Positions 19,311 through 27,300 of a stretch of 64,000 nt of DNA are shown piece after piece. The first letter of the stretch is position 1. Each line of letters starts with the position of its first letter. A model generated the notes under the pieces. It did not search any database, was not told the origin of the DNA, and saw only the letters and a list, made by a program, of their open reading frames with translations. Both the position numbers and the translations under genes were made by a program. The DNA is from Aestuariibacter salexigens DSM 15300. Its GTDB lineage: Bacteria > Pseudomonadota > Gammaproteobacteria > Enterobacterales > Alteromonadaceae. Location: the NCBI RefSeq assembly GCF_000429145.1, contig NZ_AUBH01000003.1, positions 62,001 to 126,000 on the forward strand, read 5' to 3'.

Positions 19311-19332
19311 AAAGGCTCCCTCAGGAGCCTTT
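19311..19332. terminator. Bidirectional terminator between tmcA and the TPR gene
   Basis: Arms AAAGGCTCC and GGAGCCTTT are separated by CTCA and flanked by A-runs and T-runs. The minus-strand transcript ends in GCCTTTTTTATT and the plus-strand transcript in GCCTTTTGTTT. It starts 1 base after the tmcA stop and ends 3 bases before the other gene's stop. Confidence 0.9.
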
Positions 19333-19335
19333 TGT

Positions 19336-20595
19336 TTAGATGGTAATGCCTCGGTTCTTGGCCTTCTCTTTAATGTAAGGCTCCCAGGCATTGGCACTCT
19401 GCCGGGTTGAACGATCTTTTCTCGCTTCACGTACGTGTACGTAGGCGTTGCGGAAATCACCGTCATAGAAATAAGCTTCCATCAACGCAATGTGAACACG
19501 ACCTTCGTCTTCCACACCACGCTCCAGCGCCTTCTTCAACGCTTCCTGAGCACCATCATAGTCTTCAGCGGCAAGTAATAGCACGCCTTGCTTGCGATAG
19601 TGTTCTGGGTCAGAGCTTACCTTCGCGGCTTCGCCATAGTACATGGCTGCTTTTTTATGATCTCGGGCCTGATGTAGCGTGTTCGCTAGTGCAGCTAAGC
19701 TCGCCTCATCACGCTTAATCAACCCTTCCTTCATGTACTTTTCCTGAATCATTGCTGATTTATGCGGAATTTCCATAGTGGCGTAGAGCTGAGCAAGTGC
19801 CTTAATTTCAGATTCCTTGGTCAAATAGCCATTATTGTACGAGATTTCAAACGTCGATAAGGCTTTCGCAAAATCTTCAACCAGCATGTAGAAGAAGCCT
19901 AACTGAGTCCACCACTGCTTGTTATCCGGAAATAACTTAACAAGTGTCTCGGCAACGTCAACCGTCTGGGGATACATCTTGCGCTCATAGTACGATGTAA
20001 GCTTTAACACATAAGGGTTCTTATTAGGCTCCTCATAAAGTGCGATAGCTTTGTCCGCTGGCTCAACCATCTTGTCCAACTGACCTGTTTCGTAATATGC
20101 CTGCGTGATACGTGTGTAAACATCAGGGTCAGATTTACACGTGTAAGTCATCCATTGGTCATACCATTTAATGGCTTCCGTGTACTTCTTCTCCTGCATG
20201 CTCAGATCACCAAGCAATCTTAGCGTGGACGCCTGGTCAGTATCATTTAAGAGATTCTCTGACACCGCAGAAGTGAGGTAATTGAACGCCTCTTCACCAC
20301 GGCCGTCCATTGACGCCAATATATTACCCAAGAAACGGTCAACGAACGCTTTGTCGTATCCACCCTTAGGGTTAATGTCCTTAAGAATTTCTACTGACTC
20401 TGCAATCTGATCATTGTTATAGGCTTCGAATGCTGTCTGAACCTTTCGACCAACACGCTCACCAACGATTTGCGTTTTGCCCTTCTCGTAGCCGGGACAG
20501 ACCACAGCTGCAGACTGAGCAAACGCCTGGTAAGGCAGTAAAGTAGCCGCAGATAATGTCGCCGCAGCAACGACTTTTTTTACGATTCTACTCAT
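19336..20595 (-). CDS. Periplasmic TPR-repeat protein of the TonB operon
   Basis: This 419-residue protein has a signal peptide (SRIVKKVVAAATLSAATLLP...AFA). The rest is almost entirely TPR-like helical pairs (EAFNYLTSAVSENLLN, KYTEAIKWYDQWMTY, QEALKKALERGVEDEGRVHIALMEAYF). The ATG shares one base with the tonB stop, so translation is coupled. Its position as the last gene of the TtpC-type TonB operon suggests a periplasmic scaffold or partner of TonB; that role is inferred. Confidence 0.8.
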   Translation of the reverse strand: MSRIVKKVVAAATLSAATLLPYQAFAQSAAVVCPGYEKGKTQIVGERVGRKVQTAFEAYNNDQIAESVEILKDINPKGGYDKAFVDRFLGNILASMDGRGEEAFNYLTSAVSENLLNDTDQASTLRLLGDLSMQEKKYTEAIKWYDQWMTYTCKSDPDVYTRITQAYYETGQLDKMVEPADKAIALYEEPNKNPYVLKLTSYYERKMYPQTVDVAETLVKLFPDNKQWWTQLGFFYMLVEDFAKALSTFEISYNNGYLTKESEIKALAQLYATMEIPHKSAMIQEKYMKEGLIKRDEASLAALANTLHQARDHKKAAMYYGEAAKVSSDPEHYRKQGVLLLAAEDYDGAQEALKKALERGVEDEGRVHIALMEAYFYDGDFRNAYVHVREARKDRSTRQSANAWEPYIKEKAKNRGITI

Positions 20596-21209
20596 TATCC
20601 TTGGTCCAATTTAAAATCAAGTTGAACGGTCATACCGGGTTGTTTCTGAGGCTTCCCATCAACAATTTTCGGCTTGTACTTCCACTTACGCAGTGCGCGC
20701 TTCGCTTCACGGTCGAAAATACGTTTGGGGTCAGCATCAATAACTTCAACATCATCTACACCACCCGCTTCATTGATAGTGAACGACAGGCGCACCCATC
20801 CTTCCTTACCATCACGAGCAGCTTCGATTGGGTAGCGGGGTTCAATACGAACGATGGGTGTAGCGTCACCATCGCGTTGCATCGCGCCTACCGCACCAAT
20901 ATCAACGCCTACGCCACCAACATCGACGGCAGGCATGTTAAAGTTTACACCGCCTGCATCAGGTTCAGCAGTTTCTGGTTCAGAAGGCTGCATTTTAGGT
21001 GGCTGCTGTGGTGGTGGTGGTGGTGGTGGTGGAACACGTGTACGTGTCTGCGTCGAGTCTTCCGGTTCCGCCATGACGATATCAATAACGGGTGTCGGTG
21101 GTACTTCGTCTGCAGGACGGTTTGAATTGGAGATGAGCTTCGCCATCACCACGAACAAACCGAATGCAATAGCAGCGCCAACGAGTATAGATATGATAAA
21201 ACGCACCAT
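20595..21209 (-). CDS. tonB: Energy transducer TonB (TonB2-type)
   Basis: This 204-residue protein has one N-terminal membrane anchor (FIISILVGAAIAFGLFVVMA) and a Pro-rich spacer with a run of eight prolines coded by repeated GGT/GGC on the plus strand. The C-terminal TonB domain has the YP motif (RYPIEAARDGKEGWVRLSF) and ends KWKYKPKIVDG. It transfers proton-motive energy from ExbBD to outer-membrane receptors. The ribosome-binding site AAGGAGT precedes the ATG. Confidence 0.92.
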   Translation of the reverse strand: MVRFIISILVGAAIAFGLFVVMAKLISNSNRPADEVPPTPVIDIVMAEPEDSTQTRTRVPPPPPPPPQQPPKMQPSEPETAEPDAGGVNFNMPAVDVGGVGVDIGAVGAMQRDGDATPIVRIEPRYPIEAARDGKEGWVRLSFTINEAGGVDDVEVIDADPKRIFDREAKRALRKWKYKPKIVDGKPQKQPGMTVQLDFKLDQG

Positions 21210-21211
21210 AA

Positions 21212-21610
21212 TTAACTCCTTACCGCGACAGAAATGCGGTCGATGCCGGCTGCTTTAACCTGGTCCATCACCTCAACCACTATTCCGTGCTTAGACTTGG
21301 TGTCTGCCTGAATAATCACGTAATCAGTAGGCTGCTCTGCCATAAGGCGCTCAAGATTTGCCCTGACGCTGTCTACTTTGATTTCGCGCTTATCCATCCA
21401 GATGCTGCCGTCTTCAGTAATCGCCACAAAGATGTTCGCGTTTTTGTGCATAACCGCCATGGTACCGTCAGGCTTGTTAACCTGAATACCGGCTTCTTTT
21501 ACAAAAACGGTCGTTACAATAAAGAAGATCAACATGATGAACACGATGTCCAGCATCGGTGTCATATCGATAGTGGCGTCTTCACCTTCTTCTCTGTTTT
21601 TACGAGCCAT
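21212..21610 (-). CDS. exbD: ExbD-family biopolymer transport protein
   Basis: This 132-residue protein has one transmembrane helix near residues 20-40. It carries the ExbD/TolR motif DMTPMLDIVFIMLIFFIV, in which the Asp of MLD is the proton-carrying residue of the family. A periplasmic domain follows. It is two bases upstream of tonB and 12 bases after exbB. Confidence 0.93.
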   Translation of the reverse strand: MARKNREEGEDATIDMTPMLDIVFIMLIFFIVTTVFVKEAGIQVNKPDGTMAVMHKNANIFVAITEDGSIWMDKREIKVDSVRANLERLMAEQPTDYVIIQADTKSKHGIVVEVMDQVKAAGIDRISVAVRS

Positions 21611-21622
21611 ACTTTACTCTCT

Positions 21623-22147
21623 CTAGTGGTGAGGCAGGCTATCAACCAGCTTTTCTTTAGCAATTTTCACCTTGGCTTCAAGGCGAGAACTAAAGAATAC
21701 CCCTGAAAGGGCTGCAACCATTCCCGCCATTGTCGGGATCGTTGCCATAGATATACCAGCAGCCATTAATCGGGCATTACCAGTGCCTTGTGTTGCCATG
21801 GTTTCAAACACTGAAATCATACCAGTGACCGTACCAAGCAAGCCGATTAGTGGACACATGGCGACCAAGGTTTTAATCAGCAACATACGTGCTGACAGGC
21901 CAACTGAGGCCTCTGAAATCCATGCGTCACGGATCCTATGCGCGTACCATGAAGTGGTATCTTTGCGGGCGTCCCAGTCGTCCACAATTTTCTTGCGGAT
22001 TTTTGGAAACACCGACGTCAGATACCAGTAGCGCTCTATCATCAAGACCCACATGAAGAAGAGCGCGGCAGCGACGACATACAAGACGTCGCCACCGGTA
22101 GCGATAAAGTCCCTGACAGATTCCCAAAGTTCTATCAGGTATAGCAT
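21623..22147 (-). CDS. exbB: ExbB-family proton channel protein
   Basis: This 174-residue MotA/TolQ/ExbB protein has three membrane segments and the family core KTLVAMCPLIGLLGTVTGMISVFETMA...AGISMATIPTMAGMVAALSGVFF. The ATG at 22147 is one base after the TtpC stop with GAGAAGG upstream; longer frames from 22216 would run into the upstream gene. It forms the proton channel with ExbD. Confidence 0.92.
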   Translation of the reverse strand: MLYLIELWESVRDFIATGGDVLYVVAAALFFMWVLMIERYWYLTSVFPKIRKKIVDDWDARKDTTSWYAHRIRDAWISEASVGLSARMLLIKTLVAMCPLIGLLGTVTGMISVFETMATQGTGNARLMAAGISMATIPTMAGMVAALSGVFFSSRLEAKVKIAKEKLVDSLPHH

Positions 22148-22148
22148 A

Positions 22149-23507
22149 TTAAGCCTTCTCCGTCTCAGCGTGTGACGCGATGATACCAGCAGTCTGCTCG
22201 TCCAGAATATGGACAATAGACTTGCTGCGCGACGCCACGATGCTGTGCATCAGAATCAACGGTAGTGCTGCGATAATACCTTGTGCAGTCGTTACCAGTG
22301 CCATTGAAATACTACCTGCCATCAGACGAGGGTCACCCGTACCGAACAGGGTAATTTGCTGGAACGTCATGATCATACCCAGTACCGTACCCAACAGACC
22401 AAGCAGTGGGGCGATAGCTGCGAAAATCTTAATGATGTTGATACCCGCTTCAATGCGCGGCAATTCGCGCAGAATAGCTTCATCAAGTTTCAATTCGAGG
22501 TTTTCAGCATCTGCGCCTTTGTTCTCATGATAGACCTTAAGAATACGACCCAGAGGGTTGCTGTCTGAAGGGTTGCCAGTATTGTTCAGCTGGCTACGGA
22601 TTTTACCGCTTACCAGAGTCAGCGTGAGTAGTTTATAGAAACCAATCAACAGACCAATCGCGAGCATTCCGGTGATGGTATAACCCACATAACCACCTGC
22701 GTGATAACGCTCAGCCATTGTCGCTTTTTGCTTCAACAGACCAAGGATGGCGCCACGAGAAGGGTCTACATAGAACGGCACTACTCCTGAGTTCGCTCCA
22801 CGCAAATCGCCAGCAGAGGCGACAAAGTGTGAATCAGGCTGACGACCCAGAGGCTGGATCTGTTCGTTCTGATCATCGTAAATGAGGTAACCTTGTTCAC
22901 CTACCAGGTTGAACGTACCAACACGGACAACGTCCTGCATTGCAGTACCGCCAGTTAGGTCAATAACTTCAGCCTGGAAGCGAGAAATACGACCTGATTC
23001 GGTCATTTCTGTCTGCAATGCAAACCACAGATCTTCAAGCTCAGAAATGCTTGGCAGACCTTTAGATTCTTCAGACATACGCTGCAGGAATTCACCACGC
23101 CCTGGGAACTCTGCACTGACGATAGACGTAGAGATACGTCCGTATGCTTCAGCAGAGGCCTGACGAACCACACCGAACATTTCACCTAGCGTACCGGTTG
23201 CCTGCTGCAGTTCTGCTTCTTTTTCAGCCAGCTTCACTTCGTTGTCTGAGAACGCTTTAGCCAGACGGTCACCGCGGTCTTGCTCAGCTTTCAAGTCAGC
23301 TTGTGCTTTACGCAGAAGCGCTTGTTTGTCTGCGCGAGCAGATGTGAATTCCGCTTCACGCTGTTGATTGATACGAGCTTCAGAAACGCGGTTATTCTTA
23401 ACCTGGTCCAGAAGTTCTTGCAGGCTGGAAGCCTGTTGTGCATTCGCAGCAGTCGCCAGAATAGACAATGAAGCTGCGGTCAATACTGTTTTTAGCATAT
23501 TTTTCAT
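22149..23507 (-). CDS. ttpC: TtpC-like MotA/TolQ/ExbB proton channel protein with large periplasmic domain
   Basis: This 452-residue protein has a signal peptide (LKTVLTAASLSILATAANAQ) and a coiled-coil periplasmic half (RINQQREAEFTSARADKQALL to about residue 100). A second soluble stretch precedes a C-terminal ExbB-like channel domain (FAAIAPLLGLLGTVLGMIMTFQ, ISMALVTTAQGIIAALPLIL). TtpC is the extra component needed by the Vibrio TonB2 system. Here it directly precedes exbB-exbD-tonB. Confidence 0.88.
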   Translation of the reverse strand: MKNMLKTVLTAASLSILATAANAQQASSLQELLDQVKNNRVSEARINQQREAEFTSARADKQALLRKAQADLKAEQDRGDRLAKAFSDNEVKLAEKEAELQQATGTLGEMFGVVRQASAEAYGRISTSIVSAEFPGRGEFLQRMSEESKGLPSISELEDLWFALQTEMTESGRISRFQAEVIDLTGGTAMQDVVRVGTFNLVGEQGYLIYDDQNEQIQPLGRQPDSHFVASAGDLRGANSGVVPFYVDPSRGAILGLLKQKATMAERYHAGGYVGYTITGMLAIGLLIGFYKLLTLTLVSGKIRSQLNNTGNPSDSNPLGRILKVYHENKGADAENLELKLDEAILRELPRIEAGINIIKIFAAIAPLLGLLGTVLGMIMTFQQITLFGTGDPRLMAGSISMALVTTAQGIIAALPLILMHSIVASRSKSIVHILDEQTAGIIASHAETEKA

Positions 23508-23513
23508 TGACGA

Positions 23514-24287
23514 TTACTCCGCTGCTGGAATAGGTAGCTTGATCAGGTCGAAAGGTACCTGGTTACGTGCCATACGGACTGCGGTAACAACCGAGCTCAC
23601 GTATTCATCACCCAGAGGTTCCCACTGACGTGCACCGTTGTCCCAACGCCAAGCATTCGCCTGGTCCAGAGACAGGGCCAGCAATGCCGTACGGCCAAGG
23701 TTAAAGAAGTCAACCGTTACCTCAGTACCGTTGATCTCCAGCTTGCCCTGGTTAGCGCTGATCTTCGTGCCGTACTCGTTTTCGATTTGGTACGCTTCGA
23801 TCACCTGGCGGAACTGCTCAGACGTAGTCACGTTTGAGTTGCCCATGATGTCACGAAGACGTTCAACCCTTTCAAGACGCTCAGTCAAATTAATTGGAAC
23901 GTCCAAACGGATGAATTCTTCCAACGCATCAATCATTCTGAACATCAATGGAACAACACCACGCTTAACGCCTTCAATGTTGTCAATTTGACGCTGCAGA
24001 GAGTCGATGCCACGCTGCTGATCTTCAACCAGGGTCTGCAGATAGTCGTTGTAGACTTTCAGGTTTTCTGTCTCGTCTACAACCGCGCGGTACTCAGCCA
24101 ACAACTCTTGAGACTGCTCAAACAGAGAATTGATTTTTTGCTGAGAGCGCTTCGCATCAGCATGCGTTTTGGCGCTTTCATTGTGTAGGTCGTTTAGCGG
24201 ATCTGCAGAGACGACTGCACTACTACCGAGTGCCAATGCGGCTGTCATGGTAGAAGCAATAAGAGTTCTCTTGCTCATTTTGGACAT
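23514..24287 (-). CDS. DUF3450-family periplasmic coiled-coil protein
   Basis: This 257-residue protein has a signal peptide (MTAALALGSSAVVSA). A long coiled coil (about 35-110, with TLVEDQQRGIDSLQRQIDNIE) is followed by a C-terminal beta-rich region (NGTEVTVDFFNLGRTALLALSLD). This is the DUF3450 pattern seen in front of TtpC-type TonB operons. It is the first gene of the six-gene operon, 6 bases before ttpC. The start at 24287 has GGGAA upstream; the exact role is unknown. Confidence 0.8.
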   Translation of the reverse strand: MSKMSKRTLIASTMTAALALGSSAVVSADPLNDLHNESAKTHADAKRSQQKINSLFEQSQELLAEYRAVVDETENLKVYNDYLQTLVEDQQRGIDSLQRQIDNIEGVKRGVVPLMFRMIDALEEFIRLDVPINLTERLERVERLRDIMGNSNVTTSEQFRQVIEAYQIENEYGTKISANQGKLEINGTEVTVDFFNLGRTALLALSLDQANAWRWDNGARQWEPLGDEYVSSVVTAVRMARNQVPFDLIKLPIPAAE

Positions 24288-24520
24288 AGTTCCCAACCAG
24301 TATTTTAGTTTTGAATCCTCACCGCAGCAGAAAGTTCCAAGGGCAAGGGGCTTAAAAAACGTTTACGTTATATGTATATGGAAATCAGCGAAAAGCAAGC
24401 AGGGCTATCGCTGTGAACGCCGAATGGTCACACGGATACGGCTAAATTGTCAAGCTTGCGCCCCGCCGGCTTTTAACAATTGGTTAATAATTGTTACGTA
24501 ATTTAACGTCATCAGACCAC

Positions 24521-26317
24521 CTAGATGATTTTTTCTACATCATAGGCAATGGTTGTGCGGACTTCATCGCTGTCAAAGGGCTGGGTTCCATGCCAGATAT
24601 AAGACGGAAAGAGAACTAGTTTACCCACTTCAGGCTGCACATATCGCAGTGCAGGCAAAGGCGGGTTGAGGGCAATATTAGGTTCACCTACTTTAAACCA
24701 ACCCTGGCGGTCCTGTCCGGCAGTAACGGACGGTAGTTGCACATAAAACGCTGAGCTCAGCCACCCCATGGGATGCACATGGTTGTTATGATAACCACTC
24801 TTTTTCAGGCGCACGGACCAGGAGCCTGAAAAGCGATAATCACTGACTTGTTTGAAGCCTGGGTAAGGTTCGTCAAGGTGTTGTATATCATCAATATAAC
24901 GATTAATACACTGCCTGAATGCCGCAATGACTTGTTGAATAAGTGGGTGCGGATTGTCAAACAGGTTGCCTCGGGTTTGCGTGCCGCCGTGCAGTGTTTG
25001 TTGCAACGGTTGCTGCGTCCCCGTATGCAAGGATGTTAAATAGTCGGCCAGAGTATTACAAAACGCTACACGAGAAGGGAATTCAGGCGGTATCTCGATG
25101 TAGTATTCGCGCACCAAATTATCATGGGCTGAGTTAATAATGTCATGATTCATGCCCAGCGCTCGCCAGCACAGATCCCGTAACGATAACAACATCTGGT
25201 CGTGAGAGTTTGTTGACAGCTGTGCTTCAATCGCCCTGAGTGCATCCGTGTAGTTGCCGTTCTGCATCAGGGTTTCGGCTGCGTTTGTGCGTTGTTGCAC
25301 AGTGCTGTCGCCAGCATTAAGCACTCGCTTATGTGCCTGTACTGCGCTATCCATTTCACCCCGCGCTTTTAACAATCGTGCTCGCACGTCCTGGTATGCG
25401 GTGAACTGACTAAAATTTGCGCCCAATGACTGAATTTCCTGCCATGCTGTATCAAGATGTTTAAGCCTCAATAGCCTGTCGATATAGGCAACCCTGAGTT
25501 CAAGGTCATCGGGATATTGTGCAATGGCGGTGCGAAATTCATCAAACATGTGCTCTGGCTTTCCCACCTCCCACATCAGTTCACTCAAATTGATGTGGGC
25601 ATCAACATATTGAGGCTGCAGCGCTATCGCCTGTTGATAGTAACCAATGGCCTGTTCTAATTTGCCAAGGTCGGAATACGCATTGGCGACATTATGGAAT
25701 AAGGCATAATCATTCACGCCTGCTTTTAACAGCGCCTGATAATAGTCGAGTGCTTTAGCGGGTTGACCGTTGGTGCGTAAGGCCAAAGCCAGATCATGCC
25801 AGGTCTGAGGCTGATTATCGCCAAGTTGTATGGCACGTTCATACAGTGTAATCGCTTCGTCTAGCTTATTTTCACTGGTGCAGCAGCGTGCCTGTAGGCG
25901 TACAACGTCTACCTGTGGTAATCCAGCCGCTTGAGCAGTGACCAGCTCTTTGTTCGCCACATCAAAGGCGCTTTGTTCGATAAGTAATTTAATGAGGTTT
26001 TTACGCGCATCATGGTAGTCAGATTTAAGCGCAAGCGCGGCGCGATAATGTTGCTGTGCATCATCCGTTAACCCGGACTGTTTCAGATAATTTGCCAGAT
26101 TGTTGTGCACGTTCGGCTGCTTCGGTTGAATCTTTAGCGACTTACGGCAAAGTGTGATTGCCTCTTTTACGTTGCCTTGTGCAGCGCGCAATGCACCTAG
26201 CAGCTGCAATGCAGAAAAGTCATGGGGTCGCTGCTTGAGATAGGATAAATAGCATGACTCGGCGACGTCATAGTTTTTCTGTTGGTGGGCGGCAAGCCCT
26301 TGTTGTAAGAGGTTCAT
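24521..26317 (-). CDS. TPR-repeat protein with C-terminal 2OG-Fe(II) oxygenase domain
   Basis: This 598-residue protein has at least nine TPR units over the first 380 residues (for example NVHNNLANYLKQSGLTDDAQQHYRAAL). The C-terminal putative 2OG-Fe(II) oxygenase domain has the metal His cluster HNNHVHPMGWLSSAFYV (about 507-523), then a distal His in FPSYIWHGTQPF (about 570-580) and the 2OG-binding Arg in EVRTTIAYD. It would hydroxylate an unknown substrate. It is 2 bases downstream of the methyltransferase gene, so the pair is one operon. Confidence 0.83.
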   Translation of the reverse strand: MNLLQQGLAAHQQKNYDVAESCYLSYLKQRPHDFSALQLLGALRAAQGNVKEAITLCRKSLKIQPKQPNVHNNLANYLKQSGLTDDAQQHYRAALALKSDYHDARKNLIKLLIEQSAFDVANKELVTAQAAGLPQVDVVRLQARCCTSENKLDEAITLYERAIQLGDNQPQTWHDLALALRTNGQPAKALDYYQALLKAGVNDYALFHNVANAYSDLGKLEQAIGYYQQAIALQPQYVDAHINLSELMWEVGKPEHMFDEFRTAIAQYPDDLELRVAYIDRLLRLKHLDTAWQEIQSLGANFSQFTAYQDVRARLLKARGEMDSAVQAHKRVLNAGDSTVQQRTNAAETLMQNGNYTDALRAIEAQLSTNSHDQMLLSLRDLCWRALGMNHDIINSAHDNLVREYYIEIPPEFPSRVAFCNTLADYLTSLHTGTQQPLQQTLHGGTQTRGNLFDNPHPLIQQVIAAFRQCINRYIDDIQHLDEPYPGFKQVSDYRFSGSWSVRLKKSGYHNNHVHPMGWLSSAFYVQLPSVTAGQDRQGWFKVGEPNIALNPPLPALRYVQPEVGKLVLFPSYIWHGTQPFDSDEVRTTIAYDVEKII

Positions 26318-26319
26318 GT

Positions 26320-27240
26320 TTATTTTTTAGAGCCTTTGGCATGAATATGCCAAGCTACGGGTAATTGGTATTTGGGCAAATAAAACGGCTCAGCCTGAAT
26401 ATCACGCAAGCCGGCATTGGTTAATCTCTGTTTTATGTCATCGATGTGTTGCTGTGTGAGAGCAGCCTGACACATTTCTGACAGCCTTAAGATACACTTA
26501 TCAACCTCTCCCTGCACGTTTTCAAGCCAACTGATAATATCCTGCTGATCATAATGCTGACGCTTGATCATCAGCTGTTTGAAACCGTTATATAAGTGCG
26601 AATGGATACCCTCAGGAACTTTCGCACAATATTTTGCCAATACTGGCTCAACCTCTGTAAACACATCCATTGCCTGATGCACTGTGCGCTTTTCGCCCGT
26701 GGACATTGCGACAACGAGTTGTTTCGCTTTTTCGATAAACCCGGTCTGTTGACATAGCTGAGCACCCGCCAACTCCTGCTTTAACGCACTACTGACAATA
26801 TAGCCACCCATGAAATGACACAGTAGTGTCAGACTGCCTGCAGGCTTTAACAACCGTGCAGTTTCTGAAAACGCCTCAGGACCCGCATATTCAATACCGA
26901 ACTGACTAACGACCAAGTCAAACTGCGCATTGCCCAGTGAAATATTTGCCGCGTCGCAGACCACGGTCTGCACACCATCAACGCGCTGACGCTGTCTGAC
27001 TAATGCGTCAACGGATATATCTGTTGCCACGAGGTGGTATTGCTCAGTTGACTCAAGGTTTGAAAAAACCGCGCCAGCACCACTCGCTATATCAAGCACG
27101 CTTGTGGGTTTATGGTGTTCGAAAATCTTCTGCCAAAACGCCTGTAACTGCAGCTGTTTTGAGCCATCCGCGGTGACAAAGACGTCCCCGCCCTCGCCTT
27201 CTTTTTGCCAGTATTCAGACCAGTTTTTTTGTTGTTGCAT
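26320..27240 (-). CDS. Class I SAM-dependent methyltransferase
   Basis: This 306-residue protein has motif I VLDIASGAGAVFSNL (about 45-60), the acidic motif II VATDISVDALVR and motif IV FDLVVSQFGIEYAG. A long C-terminal helical extension of about 150 residues is unlike simple UbiE-type enzymes and may bind the substrate. It is operonic with the TPR-oxygenase gene. The substrate is not recognisable. Confidence 0.78.
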   Translation of the reverse strand: MQQQKNWSEYWQKEGEGGDVFVTADGSKQLQLQAFWQKIFEHHKPTSVLDIASGAGAVFSNLESTEQYHLVATDISVDALVRQRQRVDGVQTVVCDAANISLGNAQFDLVVSQFGIEYAGPEAFSETARLLKPAGSLTLLCHFMGGYIVSSALKQELAGAQLCQQTGFIEKAKQLVVAMSTGEKRTVHQAMDVFTEVEPVLAKYCAKVPEGIHSHLYNGFKQLMIKRQHYDQQDIISWLENVQGEVDKCILRLSEMCQAALTQQHIDDIKQRLTNAGLRDIQAEPFYLPKYQLPVAWHIHAKGSKK

Positions 27241-27257
27241 GTTATTTCATTCAAAAA

Positions 27258-27283
27258 AAAAGGTGAGCCAGGCTCACCTTTTT
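27258..27283 (-). terminator. Terminator of the TonB-dependent receptor gene
   Basis: Arms AGGTGAGCC and GGCTCACCT are separated by one base. The minus-strand hairpin is followed by a run of eight or more T. It lies 18 bases after the receptor stop and just before the methyltransferase start, separating the two transcripts. Confidence 0.88.
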
Positions 27284-27300
27284 ATTACAACTTCGTCAAC

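Noticed and set aside
24447-24452. Perfect TTGACA as the promoter of the DUF3450 operon
   Set aside because: No acceptable -10 lies 15-19 bases downstream (best is GACCAT), so it was not annotated. The 24288-24520 gap probably does hold the promoter.
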